Assembly: GCF_001540865.1 (NCBI RefSeq)
Contig: NC_033629.1
Coordinates: 775,394-839,393, forward strand
Length of the DNA stretch: 64,000 nucleotides
DNA from: Ananas comosus
Taxonomy: Eukaryota; Streptophyta; Magnoliopsida; Poales; Bromeliaceae
Direction of reading: 5' to 3'
The stretch's first letter is position 1, and each line of letters begins with the position of its first letter. The position numbers and the translations under genes were made by a program. Of this stretch, positions 55,315 to 64,000 are shown one piece after another. The notes under the pieces were generated by a model. The model was given only the letters and a program-made list of their open reading frames with translations, was not told the origin of the DNA and did no database searches.

Positions 55315-56021
55315 ATCTATATATATATATTATATATTATATATTAAATAATATATATATAGAGAGATGAGGATGAGACGAGCTAGAGTACGGGAGCGTT
55401 GAGGAGATTGAGAGAGAGTTGAGAGAGATGGCTCCGATGAGGGATAAGAGGATGGTGAGAATGATTGAGAAGAGACGAGATGTCAGTGAGGTACTATGCT
55501 TTTGGAAGCACGCGAGCCCTTTCGTGCTTCCAGGTCATTTTCGATGTTATCGACTTTCGAATTCGTCGATCGGCTCTGTTAAACTTGATCAGAGTATTTG
55601 AAGTACCTAGAAATAGATTTTATGATTTTCGATATCATTTGCTGAGTCATCGAAAGTGGCCTCAAAATTCAATAATTTTATAGCCTAGTGAGCCGTTTGC
55701 AAGTTTAACGTTATAGAAATATCCCAATCACAGTGAAATTTTGATAGAAAATTCTTATATTTAAGAGTACTAAGTTATTTGTGCTTGTAGATTTTAGGCC
55801 TCTGGATGTTAGGAGAATATGCGCGTTAGGATGCGATGCGGGCCCCCTAGGGTTGAGTAGGTTGTTGGCGTTAAATAGTATATTGAATGGTTGAAAATGA
55901 GTCCGATGAGTAGATCTAACTGGTAAAAATTTACAGCACAAACGGTTTGTACTCTTTACAAGCATATAGCTGGATATTATAATATATAATATATATATAT
56001 ATATAATATATATATATATAT
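55315..56021. repeat. TA and GA tracts around a degenerate inverted family segment
   Basis: TA tracts lie at 55318-55365 and 55980-56020. Between them, 55800-55862 (GTTAGGATGCGATGCGGGCC, then CCCTAGGGTTGAGT) is the reverse complement of the family interior seen at 56136-56180. This indicates another, rearranged MITE copy. The short open frames at 55419-55683 show no similarity I recognise. Confidence 0.5.
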
Positions 56022-56248
56022 AGTCCGGCTGCTATGCTATCGATAGTACAAAGTACTTGGTGCTATCAAGTTTTTTGCCGTTAGATTAATCCCTTTGATT
56101 ATTTTTACCCGTTAGATTATACTATTCAACCAATCACCCACTCAACCCTAGGGAGCCCACATCATCCTAACTGCACATCTTTTAATCCAAGGGTAAAAAA
56201 ACTTAATATCACAAAGTCATTGGTGCTATTAATAATATTCCAGCTTAG
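56022..56248. mobile_element. MITE of the GAGTCCGGCT family, 227 bp, in TA/CT microsatellite
   Basis: The left end AGTCCGGCTGCTATGCTATC matches the reverse complement of the right end (CTAAGCTGGAATATTATTAA) over a long imperfect inverted repeat that continues through the CAAAGTACTTGGTGCTATCA segment. Its left border is a (TA)n tract and its right border a (CT)n tract. No coding capacity. Confidence 0.75.
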
Positions 56249-56324
56249 TTCTCTCTCTCTCTCTCTATCTATCTCTCTTTCTCTCTCTCTCTCTCTCTAT
56301 ATATATATAGAGAGAGAGAGAGAG

Positions 56325-57253
56325 AGTCGGGCCGGAATACTATTAATAACAAAAGGTCTTTTTTGCTATCAAGTTTTTAACCTTTCGATAAAAAATTGTA
56401 GAGTTAGCATGATATTAGTCCCTTAGGGTTGAGTGGTCCCCTTAGGATTGAGTGGTCTCCACTGTGTTATAATATTTAATCCAATGGTTAGAAATGATGA
56501 AAAGTTAAAAACTTGATAACAAAAAGGGCCTTATAATATTTGACATGTTCTCTGTCAAATCCCTATATAATTTATTACAAAACGGTGGTATACGTGTCAA
56601 GTACTTTAACCAATTACAAAACGGTGGTATACGTGTCAAGCACTTTAACCAACTTTGGAGGAGTCGCTCACCTCTAAAAGTGAAGATTTGCGTGTGGCTA
56701 GCATTGAAAAGAAAAGTACCCACAGTAGACAACCTCTTGAGAAAGGGTGGAGCGGTGAAGAAAGTTGTGTCTTTTGCTTGACATCGAGGAAGACAACGGA
56801 TCACTTATTCGCAAGCTACCAAAGTACTAAAGCCCTGCTGGCGACTTTGCTCCCAAACAAACAATACCTCCCTAATTGTTTGTCTATCTGTCAGCTATGG
56901 GACGAAAGCAAACTTAAAGGTGGTGCGCTAGGAAAGAAGGAGGTGGCCACGGTTATCACCAAGTGGTGGGTTGTTTGGCTGAAAAGAAATTGTCGTATTT
57001 TCAAGGAAGTGAGACATTCACCGTGTTTCTTGTTAAACAAGATCCGATCGCTCATAGAACATTGGGATCAGATCTGTGTTAACTAATTACGACCCGATCA
57101 CTCTGAGAGCAATACTTTTTTTTTTTGGTCGATTTAGGAGACCTGGTTGTCTCATTATGCAGCTGAGTTCACTTTCTAAATGAATGAAGCAATAACATAC
57201 TATCTTTTTTAAAAAAAAAAAAACTTTTTGATATCAATAGTATTCTAGCTCAA
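56325..57253. mobile_element. MITE of the GAGTCCGGCT family split by a LINE insertion
   Basis: The left end GAGTCGGGCCGGAATACTAT borders a GA tract. The right end GATATCAATAGTATTCTAGC borders a TA tract. The two ends are inverted repeats, and the inner flanks (TTTTTAACCTTTCG and GTTAAAAACTTGATAACAAA) also pair. The roughly 700 bp between about 56535 and 57222 is a foreign LINE fragment. Without it the element would be about 240 bp, like its sisters. Confidence 0.7.
56535..57222 (+). pseudogene. LINE reverse-transcriptase tail (zinc-binding region), broken
   Basis: Two overlapping plus frames, 56545-56781 and 56655-57086, together resemble the zf-RVT region of plant LINE ORF2. Motifs include FSVKSLYNLL, SPLKVKICVWLALKRKVPTV, the C..C-like cluster in the shifted frame, DHLFA, and the end ITKWWVVWLKRNCRIFKE. 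The frame changes between the two parts, so it is not functional. A 39-bp unit is tandemly duplicated in frame (56575-56613 and 56614-56652, peptide LQNGGIRVK(Y/H)FNQ). A short 3' region with AAATGAATGAAGCA and a poly-A run at about 57211-57222 end the insertion. Confidence 0.75.
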
Positions 57254-57693
57254 TTGTAGATGTACAAATATATATATATATATATATTAAAAGCATGCGT
57301 GGAAATATATATACCCACGTAATGAGAACACGGAGGATATTCGCACCCGCTTATTCTACGGAGCTATCCCGTGGCTTCGACACGGGGCTGCGCTGTACAC
57401 TCACGGACGACGAAACAAATAATGACACGTTATTCTATCCAAACAACTCGTATTCAATATTATTAATTAATAATAAAAATAATAATTCACTTTTAAAGTT
57501 TACATAAAATCAATTTAACAAAGTTTTAGTTTCGTTTTTGTGCCAAAGCAAAAAGTGTTATGGTTGTATGGAAAAATCTTCTTGTAACAAAACCAAAACT
57601 ATTTTGTCCTTTATTTATCCATACCACATGTTAGTCCCCACATGTGGTTTCCTTTTCCTTTCCCACTTTAACCTTCATCAAACACAATTCCAT
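57254..57693. other. Spacer upstream of the small 57763 gene
   Basis: A TA tract at 57269-57287, then AT-rich sequence. Two stretches ACATG(T)TAGTCCCCACATGTGG around 57627-57648 contain inverted CACATG motifs. Nothing else recognised. Confidence 0.4.
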
Positions 57694-57701
57694 TATAAAA
57701 A
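57694..57701 (+). promoter_or_regulatory. TATA box of the small 57763 gene
   Basis: TATAAAAA lies about 65 bp before the start codon at 57763, at the spacing expected for a plant gene with a leader of about 35 bp. Confidence 0.6.
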
Positions 57702-57762
57702 CACACAAGAGGAAACTAGAGAGCATTAAGAACTTGTGAAGAGATCTACATAGAAACTAGCA

Positions 57763-57981
57763 ATGACTACTTTGGTGGGGACTTGGTTGGGAGAGTTCAA
57801 TAAATTGGGAAATAATCAGTGTCAGAATTCGGAGCACCGCGGCAAAGCAGAAGCACCGAAAAAAGAAAAAGATCTTATGGGAGCAAATGAGGCGTTTTTT
57901 GGAAAGGAGAAGAGAAAAAGAGGTGGGAACATCTCAGAAGCCACTTTATGTTTGCTTATGGATCGCTTTGCCCCTAGCTAG
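57763..57981 (+). CDS. Small conserved plant protein of unknown function, 72 residues
   Basis: A single-exon frame starting MTTLVGTWLGEFNKLGNNQC and ending ISEATLCLLMDRFAPS. A TATA box sits about 65 bp upstream and the codons look natural. The tail LCLLMDRFAP has the feel of a conserved motif of short plant proteins, but I cannot name the family. The middle is Lys/Glu-rich and probably disordered, with no signal peptide or membrane span. A partial copy lacking the start follows at 58151-58283, directly after an N. That copy carries a different sequence in place of the LLMDRFAP exon end. I am moderately sure that this is a real gene. Confidence 0.6.
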   Translation: MTTLVGTWLGEFNKLGNNQCQNSEHRGKAEAPKKEKDLMGANEAFFGKEKRKRGGNISEATLCLLMDRFAPS

Positions 57982-58149
57982 TTGAGTACCTTACGCGTGT
58001 ATAGTTTTGTATAAGTATTGTATGCTTTCGTATGTATATATGTATATATATATGTATATTTTCCTTATGTATTCGGTATGTTCTTACTTTGAAGAAGTAA
58101 CTGTTTCTTATTTCGTGTATTATTTCACTTCCCCACAAATTATTTCTTT

Positions 58150-58520
58150 NGAGTTCAATAAATTGGGAAATAATCAGTGTCAGAATTCGGAGCACCGCGG
58201 CAAAGCAGAAGCACCGAAAAAAGAAAAAGATCTTATGGGAGCAAATGAAGCGTTTTTTGGAAAGGAGAAGAGAAAAAGAGGTGACAAAATTAAAATTTGA
58301 TTTGCAAAGTTATAAAATATAGTAAGAAAATTTAAAAGAAAATTTATTTTAGCTAGTTGAGTACCTTACGCGTGTATAGTTTTGTATAAGTATTGTATGC
58401 TTTCGTATGTATATATGTATATATTATTTTATATTTTCCTTATGTATTCGGTATGTTCTTACTTTGAAGAAGTAACTGTTTCTTATTTCGTGTATTATTT
58501 CACTTCCCCACAAATTATTT
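58150..58520. repeat. Partial duplicate of the 57793-58149 segment next to an N
   Basis: 58151-58283 repeats 57793-57925 with one base difference, and 58351-58520 repeats 57976-58149 nearly exactly. The segment between the two blocks differs: 50 bp of coding DNA in the first copy, 67 bp of AT-rich DNA in the second. An N at 58150 marks the junction. The partial frame here (EFNKLGNNQCQNSEHRG onward, then DKIKI-stop) has no start codon. This could be a collapsed pair of haplotypes or a real tandem duplication. Confidence 0.75.
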
Positions 58521-59318
58521 CTTTTTTTTCAAAGAAAAATAATAATTTATCTATTTCGTTCTTTTTTTTTACATGTAAGTGAACTCAGTTGAAAATATAA
58601 AATAATTAAATTTTGAATTTAAAATTTCGTGTATCAAACATCAAATTCCGAACTAACTGAATTAGATACGATTAATCTCCTCTAGAAACTATTACATACT
58701 CTATAAGTACACATTCTTTAGTACATTCAGCATGTTTTAGTTTTGATGCAGTAATTACCTCCTCTGATCTCTCTATCACTCTTCAATTTGTTTGTTTCGA
58801 TTATACTTTCCACAAGAGAGAACCATTCCTACCTTTATTCCCTGAATATCCACTTTCTATTTTGCCCCAGTACGAAAGTGCGTTTTCTGAAGTAATTGAT
58901 TCAATACTAAATAACCCTTTGAAAAATCTGAAAGCACCAAAGGAGCAGATCTCAAAGTATCATCAAATATTTTGAAAAAAAATTAAAGTATCAAAACAAA
59001 TGCGTTTGGAAAATGTCCGAGAGAGCCCTAATAAGATACTAGGCCCTCATTAAAGCCCTGCGAAGACAATGATTCTGTAAAATGGGCTCCAATTTACGTT
59101 CGATAGTGTCGAAAGTGGCCCTGGGCCGCAACAGGGTTTGTCGATCAGTTTTATTGGGCTGGGCTATTGGGCCAGATATCAGTAATGAGCCCACACTAAA
59201 AGTGCATAAATATATATATCTTATATTCTGTATTTCTAAAATTTCACTGCTGATCAAGACTATCCATTCAAAATGCCGGATTGATCTCAACCAATAGCAG
59301 CAATCAACACTCTGACAC
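58521..59318. other. Spacer
   Basis: AT-rich spacer, then a stretch at 59035-59175 with many GGGCC/GGCCC motifs (TGGGCTGGGCTATTGGGCC). These look like site II promoter elements without an obvious gene next to them. No coding sequence recognised. Confidence 0.4.
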
Positions 59319-59480
59319 GTTTTTTTTTTTTTTTAGAGAGAGATAAGTAGCACGCTACCCGCTTCATTTATTTTATTTAGAAATAAACTTAGCTAGAAAT
59401 GTGAATCAATTAGAATTCAAATTTGGGACCTCGAGTACAAACCACCAAGTCCTTTGCCACTTGCTATAGAAACGGTCGGT
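59319..59480 (-). mobile_element. tRNA-derived SINE, 162 bp, minus orientation
   Basis: On the minus strand it begins ACCGACCGTTTCTATAGCAA, then box A TGGCAAAGGACTTG, as in the copy at 30127. It ends GAAGCGGGTAGCGTGCTACT and a poly-A tail (T run at 59320-59334). Box B has decayed to AAATTTGAATTCT. The target duplication AACACTC(T/G)GACAC flanks it at 59306-59318 and 59481-59493 with one mismatch. Its length equals that of the other copy. Confidence 0.9.
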
Positions 59481-59493
59481 AACACTCGGACAC

Positions 59494-59800
59494 AATTTTG
59501 AAATCCATTGTCCTCAATTGATTCTACATGTTGTGAACCAAAAATTAAACTTATCCGTAGAACTTTTGTGCACGTCGAGATAGTAAGAAAACCGCAGCTA
59601 CGAGAAAGTCTTATTTCTAACCGTTAATTTATTCCAAACAGACATAATATGATAATTGCACAATAAAGGAAACAATTTTCTTTTTATCCTTTTATGCAAC
59701 ATGAAACTATTTAATAGAATGATATAAGATACTGTATAATAATCATAATAAAAAAGAAATCGTATTTTTTTATTTTAGTATCTTATGGTTTAAAGTGTAT
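59494..59800. other. Spacer
   Basis: AT-rich sequence with no gene or clear repeat recognised. Confidence 0.45.
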
Positions 59801-60039
59801 CAATTTAGTATCTCGTGATTTTAATTTTTTTTATTATCTCTTCCATTATTTTTGTTCATTAAATCAATGACAAAGTTAAAATTAAAATATACTAAAGNCA
59901 CCTAAATTTATCAAATATTCAATTTAGTATCTCGTGATTTTAATTTTTTTTATTATCTCTTCCATTATTTTTGTTCATTAAATCAATGACAAAGTTAAAA
60001 TTAAAATATACTAAAGTGAATATTTGATAAATTTAGGTG
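59801..60039. repeat. 97-bp direct repeat and 22-bp inverted repeat around an N
   Basis: 59801-59897 is repeated exactly at 59920-60016. Between the copies lie an N (59898) and 22 bp (59899-59920). Those 22 bp are the reverse complement of 60018-60039, directly after the second copy. The pattern looks like a mis-joined assembly end more than a natural repeat. Confidence 0.8.
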
Positions 60040-61173
60040 GGATATTTTAAATTTTTTATATATAATTTAACGAAATGTTAATTATATGAAAAAAAAATTA
60101 TAGAATATTAAATTTATACACTTTAAAGTACGGTATATTAAAGTGAAGAAATACAAAATTATATGGATTATATTTAAAGCTTATCCTAATAAAAAAGATT
60201 TTTTTTTTTCTCTGAATAGAGAGAACCGCCGCACTACGGAATCTTGGCCCGCGAAAAGGTGGATATATTCTTCCACAGTAGTGTTCGGAAAAGGCAAGGA
60301 CTGAGATGTTACGTCAAAAAAAGAGTGTGAACTTTGTGCAAAGTTTCTCGAAAGTTCAAGCCAAATCGTAATTAGCCATTGACTAATATTTATTTTTTTT
60401 TCCAAATATGTCCAGCTCAGAGAAAACACACGGGATCACACCCGGATCTATCTCATCTCGTTAGAAAATTCTCTCATGATCTTATCCAATAGTAGCAATA
60501 ATTAATATAATAAAAAAATAATTATTTTTATTTTATTTTCTATTTTTTGAATCAGCAATTAGATCATCCTATAATCCTATATATCAACAATTTAGATCAA
60601 TATCTTTGATTAAAATTTAACTTAGAAAATTTAAATGCTCAAAATTTTATCAAAATAAAAATGTTTCATCGATAAGCCAAATTAAATTCCAGGATTGAAT
60701 TTTCCCGTATAAGATTTATACAAATTATTTTTAAAATTTAGTAGTGAAAAACAAAAATAATAAAATTTAGCGGACGAATAATATTGTAGCAACCAAAAAA
60801 TAATTATTGATTTAGCGTTGCTCATATCAAAATACGTCTTCGGACATTGTACAGTAGAATACACGTAACGAGGTGAGAAAGCATAGAAATGTTTGTGGTT
60901 AATTACCTCGGAGCTGTAGTATATATACAAGTATATATACTTGATGCTCTTCCCCCACAACGTGCATGTGGAGCCCACATGCACGTACCACAAACACTCA
61001 CACAAGCAGCTCGTAAACCTTAAAAAAGAAAATCCCCCTTTTTCCTTTTCGCAATACACCCCCTCAAACATTTCCAAGATCACAAAGGACCCCCTGTTCC
61101 TCTTCTTCCCCCTAAGGGGATGGCGAGGAGGAGGAGGCATTAATTAATTAATGGGTGAATTAATTAAAGGAAC
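60040..61173. other. 3' spacer of AOS
   Basis: AT-rich spacer. It holds a perfect 12-bp inverted repeat at 60960-60986 (see findings). An 82-codon minus frame at 60181-60429 has no similarity I recognise. The part next to 61174 is the presumed 3' untranslated region of AOS and contains TTAATTAATTAATTAA-type repeats at 61139-61165. Confidence 0.45.
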
Positions 61174-62675
61174 TCAAAAGGTGGCTTTTTTAAGGGAGGT
61201 GATGCGCACGGAGGAGCCGAGGGCGGAGGAGCCGACCTCGACGTCGAAGGAGTCGTAGCGCAGGAAGAGCTCGGCGACGAGGAGGCGGGCGACGGCGACG
61301 ACGAAGTCCTTGCCCGCGCACTGCTTGTTGTCGGCCGTGGGCGCCTCCGTCTCGGGCCCGTTCGACCACAGCACGTGCCGCAGCAGCCCTCCGACCCCAC
61401 GAAGCGGTCGCCCACGAACTGCGCCGCCGTCTCGCCGAACACCCTCGGGTCCTTGGTCGCCATGGGCTGGTACCCGAACAGCATCTCCCCGGCCCGCACC
61501 TCGTACCCGTAGTCGTGGCTCTCCACCACCATGTCCCGCTTCGCCCGCCCGTACTGCAGCGCCACGGGGGGCTCGATGCGCAGCGCCTCGTACACCACCG
61601 ACTTCGTCAGCGGCATCGACTCCTCCAGCGCCCGGAACCCCACCCCGCCCCCGTCTCCGCCGGAGGAGGAGGAGGAGCGCGCGGCGGCGCGGACCTCCTC
61701 GGCGAGGCGGCCGTGGAGGCGGGCGCCGGGGAGGAGGATCTTGAACCCGCCGAAGGCGTTGAAGCAGGTGGCGAAGACGACGTTGTGGAGCGCCTCGTCG
61801 CGGCCCAGCCCGAGGCCCTCGGCCTCGTCGAGCAGCGGCCCCGAGGCGCCGCGGAAGAACTCGGCGAGGCGCGCGTAGTCCGGGCGCACCAGCGCGGGGG
61901 GGAGGCGGAAGGAGTGGAGCACCGCGTCCTCCACGAGGCTGGGGAGGCCGAGCGAGAGCAGGGGCCCGATCTGGAACAGGACCCACTTGGTGATGATCTT
62001 GGGCCCGTCGAGCCCCAGCGGGGTCTCGGCCGGGTCGCGGCCCAGGAGCGCGCGGGCGAGGAAGTCGAACGCGGCGCGGTCGTTGGCGGCGCCGAAGTCG
62101 GCGCGGCCCCCGCGGGCGATCTCCCGCTCGAGGCCCTCGAACATGGCGCCGTAGGTGGCACGGAACTCGGGGACGACGAAGCCGCGGCGCGCGGAGAGGA
62201 GGGAGAAGAGGAGGCGCTTGAGCGGGGCGTGGTTGGGCTCGGAGGGGTCGAGGTAGGAGAGGACGCGGAAGCCGCCCGTGAGGTCGGTGGAGGGCATGAA
62301 GGTGCCGGTGAAGAGGTCGCGCTTCTCGACGAGCGCCGTGTCGAAGAGGACGGGGAAGGAGGCGGCGTCGAGGAGGGCGACGACGCGCGGGTCCGGGGCC
62401 ACGAAGGGCCCCGGGGGCATGTTCAGCCGGACCACGGTCGACCCGTGCCGCCGCACCCGGTTCAGGAAGAAGGCGTCGCGCCCCTCCGTGTAGAAGTAGG
62501 CCAGCCGGTCGCGGATCGGCCCCACCATCGGCAGCCCGTAATCCCCCGGGATCTTCCGGATCGGCAGATTCTTCCTCCCCGCCGACGACACCGACCGCTC
62601 CTCCGACACCGACGCCGCCGGCCGGAGCGCCGCGGCCGGAGAGAAACCCGTCAGTGCTGCGGCGGCGGACGACAT
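61174..62675 (-). CDS. AOS: Allene oxide synthase (CYP74A), intronless, with a one-base frameshift
   Basis: The start MSSAAAALTGFSPAAALRPA at 62673-62675 opens a plastid transit region; the upstream codons in frame run into promoter. The mature part has KIPGDYGLPMVGPIRDRL, LNMPPGPFVAPDPRVVALLD, FTGTFMPSTDLTGG, the I-helix region FATCFNAFGGFKI with its Asn, EALRIEPPVALQYGRAKRDM and GEMLFGYQPMATKDPRVF. The heme-Cys loop PTADNKQCAGKDFV and the end SLKKATF are in another frame. The switch falls at the G run on the minus strand at 61387-61389: one more G would restore the family reading, giving about 500 residues. The enzyme converts 13-hydroperoxy-linolenate to allene oxide in the plastid, the first committed step of jasmonate synthesis. 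It is intronless, as is common for this family. Confidence in identity is high; activity of this allele is uncertain. Confidence 0.93.
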
Positions 62676-62702
62676 TTCTCTCTCTCTCTCTCTCTCTCTC
62701 CT
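62676..62702. repeat. CT/GA microsatellite in the AOS leader
   Basis: A run of CT dinucleotides on the plus strand (GA on the coding strand) ending directly at the AOS start codon. Confidence 0.8.
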
Positions 62703-62806
62703 TTTTCCTCCCCTTTTTGCGGTGGTAGGTGCGACAGTGGGGGTGGGGGTGGGGGTAATTATTAATGAATTATATATATATGTATATATATTATTATTAT
62801 ATGGAA

Positions 62807-62841
62807 TGGGCACTGGGCACTGGGCACTGGGCAGTGGGCAG
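62807..62841. repeat. Heptamer array TGGGCAC/G x5 in the AOS promoter
   Basis: Five adjacent 7-bp units: TGGGCAC three times, then TGGGCAG twice. They lie about 130-165 bp upstream of the AOS start, between the TA-rich tract and the G-boxes. Confidence 0.85.
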
Positions 62842-62888
62842 ACGGTGGGAGCAGATGGGAAACGTGGTCGTTTGGATGCCGGTGGGGA

Positions 62889-62922
62889 CACGTGCCCGCG
62901 TTCGGATGTACGGAGACACGTG
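62889..62922. promoter_or_regulatory. Pair of G-boxes (ACACGTG) upstream of AOS
   Basis: CACGTG occurs at 62889-62894 and 62917-62922, each preceded by GA, 214 and 242 bp upstream of the AOS start. G-boxes are the sites of bHLH (MYC2-type) and bZIP factors. AOS genes are known to be jasmonate-induced through MYC2, so these are plausible sites. Binding is inferred. Confidence 0.55.
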
Positions 62923-63222
62923 CGAGAAGCTCGGACCGCTGCCCACAACAAAGAGTCGCCTTTCGTTACAGGAGTCGACTTGGTAACTTGGTTTTTTCTC
63001 TTCTCTCTCTCTCCGATAATATACCATCTTTGATTACTTTGAACATCTTAAAAAAATATTTATGGATAAACTTTTGGTCTCTTTTATTCAATCGTTACTA
63101 TTTTTTACAAATCTTACCATTTTTATATTATAAATTTTATAAATATCTAAATATTTTAACGGATAAATATAAAATTTACATTTCTATTTTTTTTTAATAT
63201 ACCAGCAAAATATATTATATAT

Positions 63223-63276
<54 letters not shown>

Positions 63277-63941
63277 ATATTATATATATATTATATATGT
63301 ATTTGATTATTTTTGTATTAATATAAAACGTTTATTTTCAAGATGAAATATAACCCGGAGTTAAAATGTAGGATTCACAAATCAGGAATGAGAGGTATCA
63401 ATCACTCATTCTAGACAAAAATGAAAAAAGAATTGTCTTTGTTATAAATATGCTGCACATATGATCTATATCAAATTAATTTCAAATGATGGTGACGAAT
63501 AAAATTAGAAATTCAATGTAGATTGGGAACAAACGGCGCAAATTCATTCTTGAAAATTTCACATTAATAACACCTGGAAAATTATGTTGCGGAGAACGGT
63601 CCCTGGTAGGTCACATTCAGGCAATAATTTTTCATTCTACTTTGGCAGGCCGGGCGGAAAAATGGTGTGAATGGGTCTTACAAACATGTGTACAGACAAA
63701 AATTTAGTAACAGCGATCTAAATATAAGATAATGTTATATGCCATCCATTATAGCTACCACAAATTTCAGATTTGTATAGATAGACGGTAAATAAAGCAA
63801 TCTCAAATTAAAGACCAATCATGTTGTCCGTTTTAATTATTGTGTACTGTGAGGAATCTTTCATTTTCCATTTTCTGGAATCTATCGAGGAGATGTCCAA
63901 GCAATTTATGCATGTGAACAGTGAGGAGAGAGCAGCACAAT

Positions 63942-63980
<39 letters not shown>
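62923..63980. other. AT-rich spacer with long TA microsatellite
   Basis: Upstream AOS flank, then spacer with an alternating TA tract of about 90 bp at 63207-63297 and another at 63942-63967 followed by GA. No gene recognised. Confidence 0.45.
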
Positions 63981-63982
<2 letters not shown>

Positions 63983-64000
63983 TCCGGCTGAGATATTATC
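63981..64000. mobile_element. Start of another GAGTCCGGCT-family MITE, cut by the window end
   Basis: AGTCCGGCTGAGATATTATC follows a TA tract and a GA tract, exactly as at 56022 and 56325. Only the first 20 bp are inside the window. Confidence 0.5.

Noticed and set aside
60181..60429. 82-codon minus frame with FPNTTVEEYIHLFAGQD
   Set aside because: No family recognised and no promoter or splice context. Too little to call a gene.
61515..62765. Plus-strand open frame of 416 codons
   Set aside because: It is antisense to the GC-rich AOS coding region, where stop codons are rare on both strands.

Overview
This window is nuclear DNA from a flowering plant, most likely a monocot. The genes are split by GT-AG introns and the 5' ends of coding regions are very GC-rich. 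The spacer DNA is AT-rich and full of microsatellites and small transposons. Several short N runs show that it comes from a draft assembly. Pineapple or a relative would fit, but no sequence here proves the species.

I could build twelve protein genes, most of them exon by exon. From left to right they are: an F-box protein (-, 2414-3415); autophagy protein ATG101 (+, 5368-7811, 7 exons); an ER protein like TUNICAMYCIN INDUCED 1 (+, 9471-12110, 2 exons); a Lines homologue (-, 14189-20089, 12 exons); a thylakoidal processing peptidase (-, 21337-23483, 6 exons, apparent frameshift near the start); a CCG-binding protein 1/MEE14-like protein (-, 26216-28071, 3 exons); an intronless molybdenum-cofactor-sulfurase-like protein (+, 36991-39822); a prolyl-oligopeptidase-family protein (-, 43073-48462, 11 exons); an NFD6-like mitochondrial protein (-, about 50860-51236); the cytochrome b6f subunit PetM (+, 52077-52436); a small conserved protein of unknown function (+, 57763-57981); and allene oxide synthase (-, 61174-62675, one-base frameshift near the 3' end). 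The genes are not an operon and do not form one pathway. Several products are organelle-directed (the TPP, PetM and AOS precursors to plastids, NFD6 to mitochondria).

The spacers hold many small mobile elements. Tourist-like MITEs with 3-bp TAA/TTA target duplications lie at 1193-2119, 3752-4204 and 13661-13815, and a decayed one starts at 53317. There is a hAT-like element (40960-41766) and a long foldback hairpin (35119-35552). Two 162-bp tRNA-derived SINEs lie in opposite orientation (30127-30288 and 59319-59480), and there are two LINE 3' fragments (32754-33109 and about 56535-57222). A family of MITEs sits in or next to TA/GA microsatellites, with a nested cluster at about 54.8-57.3 kb. 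The SINEs share their 3' hairpin tail with the LINE at 32754, which suggests a SINE/LINE partnership.

The most informative oddities are two apparent frameshifts in otherwise intact genes (TPP and AOS), two enzyme-family proteins that lack key catalytic residues (an Arg where the PLP lysine should be, and an oligopeptidase with only its Ser left), a G-box pair upstream of AOS, and sequence duplicated on both sides of single N characters (58150 and 59898), which looks like an assembly artefact. I saw no rRNA or tRNA gene, CRISPR array or intact LTR retrotransposon.
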